Assembly: GCA_023259875.1 (NCBI GenBank)
Contig: JALRFL010000175.1
Span: 1-6,556, forward strand
Length of the DNA: 6,556 bases
Direction: 5' to 3'
Source: Alphaproteobacteria bacterium
GTDB taxonomy: Bacteria; Pseudomonadota; Alphaproteobacteria; Puniceispirillales; UBA1172
The notes below the pieces were generated by a model. The model saw nothing but the letters and a program-made list of their open reading frames with translations, did no database searches and had not been told where the DNA came from. Below are positions 5,277-6,556 of the stretch, in pieces. The stretch's first letter is position 1. Each line of letters starts with the position of its first letter. A program made the translations under genes and the position numbers.

Positions 5277-6556
5277 CTGGCCTTTTTCTGGCAAAGGTGG
5301 TGCAAAGCTGTTTAGCAAGAGAGGCCGCCTGCCTTGCGACAGATGATGCCCCAACAACATCACCAAGGCTAGCCATGGTTGGCGGGCCAATCGCCCATAG
5401 GCAGTTTGCGGTGTTGCCCATCTCGCTTATCAACGCTAAGTCATCACCTACCGCGATCCCAAATGGATACTGTCCATCTTTGCCAAAGGGCGATTGGGCA
5501 ATCCCATCGCTGATTAACGCTTGGATCAGGGGATCATGGCCGGGGCCAGAGGCAAGATAGGCGATATCACAAGTAACAGGGGCGTGTTGAGATAACGCAA
5601 CCCTGAGGGGGGCGCCTTTGCTTATGCTGATGACCCGATCAGAGATGATGGCCATTTGATTGTGTTTTAGCATATCTTGGATGGCGGCAATAGCCTGCGG
5701 CGCGGCGCGATAACGTAATAATGACCATAACCAGCCAAGGCGAGTGATAAGCCGTTTGCGGCATAAGGGGGATAATCTTGACCAGGCTTCGGGGATGACC
5801 GCCCTTAGCCCCTCAAATGCTGATTGCCAGACACTGGTATCTGGGCTTTCTTGCGGCAAATATTGGCGCATATGCCGAACAAATTGATAAGCGGTGAGAG
5901 GGGCAGGAAAAGGCGGAATGCTGTCTTTTGTCCAAATCCGTTGTCGCGGCGGCAAGAGCCCACGCGGCGTCACCAGCGTTATCTTGCCTTTATGTTTGGC
6001 GTGATAAAGCGCAAGGCAAGCGTCAAGCGCAGTTAATCCCCCTCCAACCAAAAGCACATGATCCTCGGCGGCAACCTTGGCAAGGGATTTTCCATCCCAA
6101 GGCGTGCGGTGAATGCGATCCATAGGTGCATCTGGCTTGATCAGGTGATCACCATAGGGAACTGGATTCCCGGTTGCCAGCACCACCGCCTTGGCGATAA
6201 CAGGATCACCCTGATCAAGAGATATTACCCAATCACCATGATGGCCGCGCGAGAGGCGCAATGCCCTTGCTTTGATTTGGGTGATAACAGTTTCGATATG
6301 ATACTGATCCAGCAATTCACGAACATATCTGGCAAAATCGCGGCGTTGATAAAACCTGCCTGCCCCTTCACGGTCTTCGGCGGCAGGGTCATCTAGCTGA
6401 CTGGCCCATTTGACAAAATCATCAGGCTTATCGTCATCTATGATCATCAGATCATCACGCACAATTAACCGGAAATCTGGATGTTGTGTTCCATAGGCCG
6501 CCCCATGCCCCAGCTGACCTTTGCCAACAACAACAACCTGATTGAGATCAAACCCT
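5263..6556 (-). CDS. FAD/NAD(P)-binding oxidoreductase (COG4529/YdhS-like), 5' partial
   Basis: The frame is open from the right edge to the stop at 5263-5265, giving 430 visible residues; the N-terminus, with the first GxGxxG FAD loop, lies outside. The GTG at 6462 is not the start, because the 31 codons before it still show family sequence (GHGAAYGTQHPDFRL, matching the 'G.GvAYgt..p.hrLNV' motif). Later landmarks, in visible-residue numbers, are FYQRRDFARYVRELL (68-82), VVLATGNP (124-131), the second dinucleotide loop VLLVGGGLTALDA (167-179), LASGPG (334-339) and LWAIGPPTMAS (386-396) near the end. This is the NAD_binding_9-type group; members are thought to use FAD and NAD(P)H, but their substrates are unknown. 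Typical members have 'LNVPAGRM' where this one has 'LIVRDDLM', a divergence also seen at the edge of the motif. It is the first visible gene of a four-gene minus-strand unit. Confidence 0.88.
   Translation of the reverse strand, partial: GFDLNQVVVVGKGQLGHGAAYGTQHPDFRLIVRDDLMIIDDDKPDDFVKWASQLDDPAAEDREGAGRFYQRRDFARYVRELLDQYHIETVITQIKARALRLSRGHHGDWVISLDQGDPVIAKAVVLATGNPVPYGDHLIKPDAPMDRIHRTPWDGKSLAKVAAEDHVLLVGGGLTALDACLALYHAKHKGKITLVTPRGLLPPRQRIWTKDSIPPFPAPLTAYQFVRHMRQYLPQESPDTSVWQSAFEGLRAVIPEAWSRLSPLCRKRLITRLGWLWSLLRYRAAPQAIAAIQDMLKHNQMAIISDRVISISKGAPLRVALSQHAPVTCDIAYLASGPGHDPLIQALISDGIAQSPFGKDGQYPFGIAVGDDLALISEMGNTANCLWAIGPPTMASLGDVVGASSVARQAASLAKQLCTTFARKRPDDDK

Noticed and set aside
5277..5390. 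38-residue N-terminal extension of the UPF0260 protein
   Set aside because: It lies entirely within the end of the FAD/NAD(P) gene in another frame, and UPF0260 proteins begin near the MMTNKTGFW position.

Overview
The window looks like a stretch of ordinary chromosome from a free-living alphaproteobacterium with mid-range GC (about half). Best matches from memory are marine Rhodospirillales / SAR116-like genomes. This rests on protein family flavour (single-domain CinA-type protein, 'MLSGRRLDLLDP' HD hydrolase, UPF0260, COG4529 oxidoreductase) and is an inference, not a search result. No transposase, integrase, CRISPR array, phage gene or rRNA is visible. Genes are tightly packed, with no gene-free stretch over 110 bases.

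Layout, left to right. (1) Positions 3-725 (+): the 3' part of a CinA/MoaB-type molybdopterin-binding protein, cut by the window edge. (2) Positions 762-1646 (-): a rhomboid intramembrane serine protease, convergent with (1). (3) Positions 1647-1732: a short divergent control region with back-to-back promoter-like boxes. It serves the rhomboid gene on one side and a tRNA-Leu(UAA) (1733-1819, +) on the other. (4) Positions 3042 to 1798 (-): a two-gene unit, first an HD-domain phosphohydrolase of the YfbR type, then a short MTA/SAH-nucleosidase-like protein. The last codons of the nucleosidase lie antisense to the 3' end of the tRNA. (5) Positions 3146-3856 (+): an unrecognised membrane-anchored coiled-coil protein, divergent from (4). 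(6) Positions 6556 to 3900 (-): a compact four-gene unit. In order of transcription it holds a COG4529-type FAD/NAD(P)-binding protein (5' end outside the window), a UPF0260 cysteine-cluster protein, a small single-pass membrane protein and a flavin reductase-like FMN protein.

How the genes may work together. The HD hydrolase and the nucleosidase could be successive nucleotide/nucleoside clean-up steps (dephosphorylation, then base-sugar cleavage). The four-gene unit joins two flavoproteins with a protein that probably binds metal through cysteines, suggesting a small redox or metal-handling module. Both are inferences from gene order and family. The most interesting points are the tRNA/nucleosidase antisense overlap, the compact MTAN-like protein, the flavin/metal operon and the uncharacterised membrane protein carrying a G8 tract. 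I see no convincing evidence of a wholly new system such as a defence island or mobile element.
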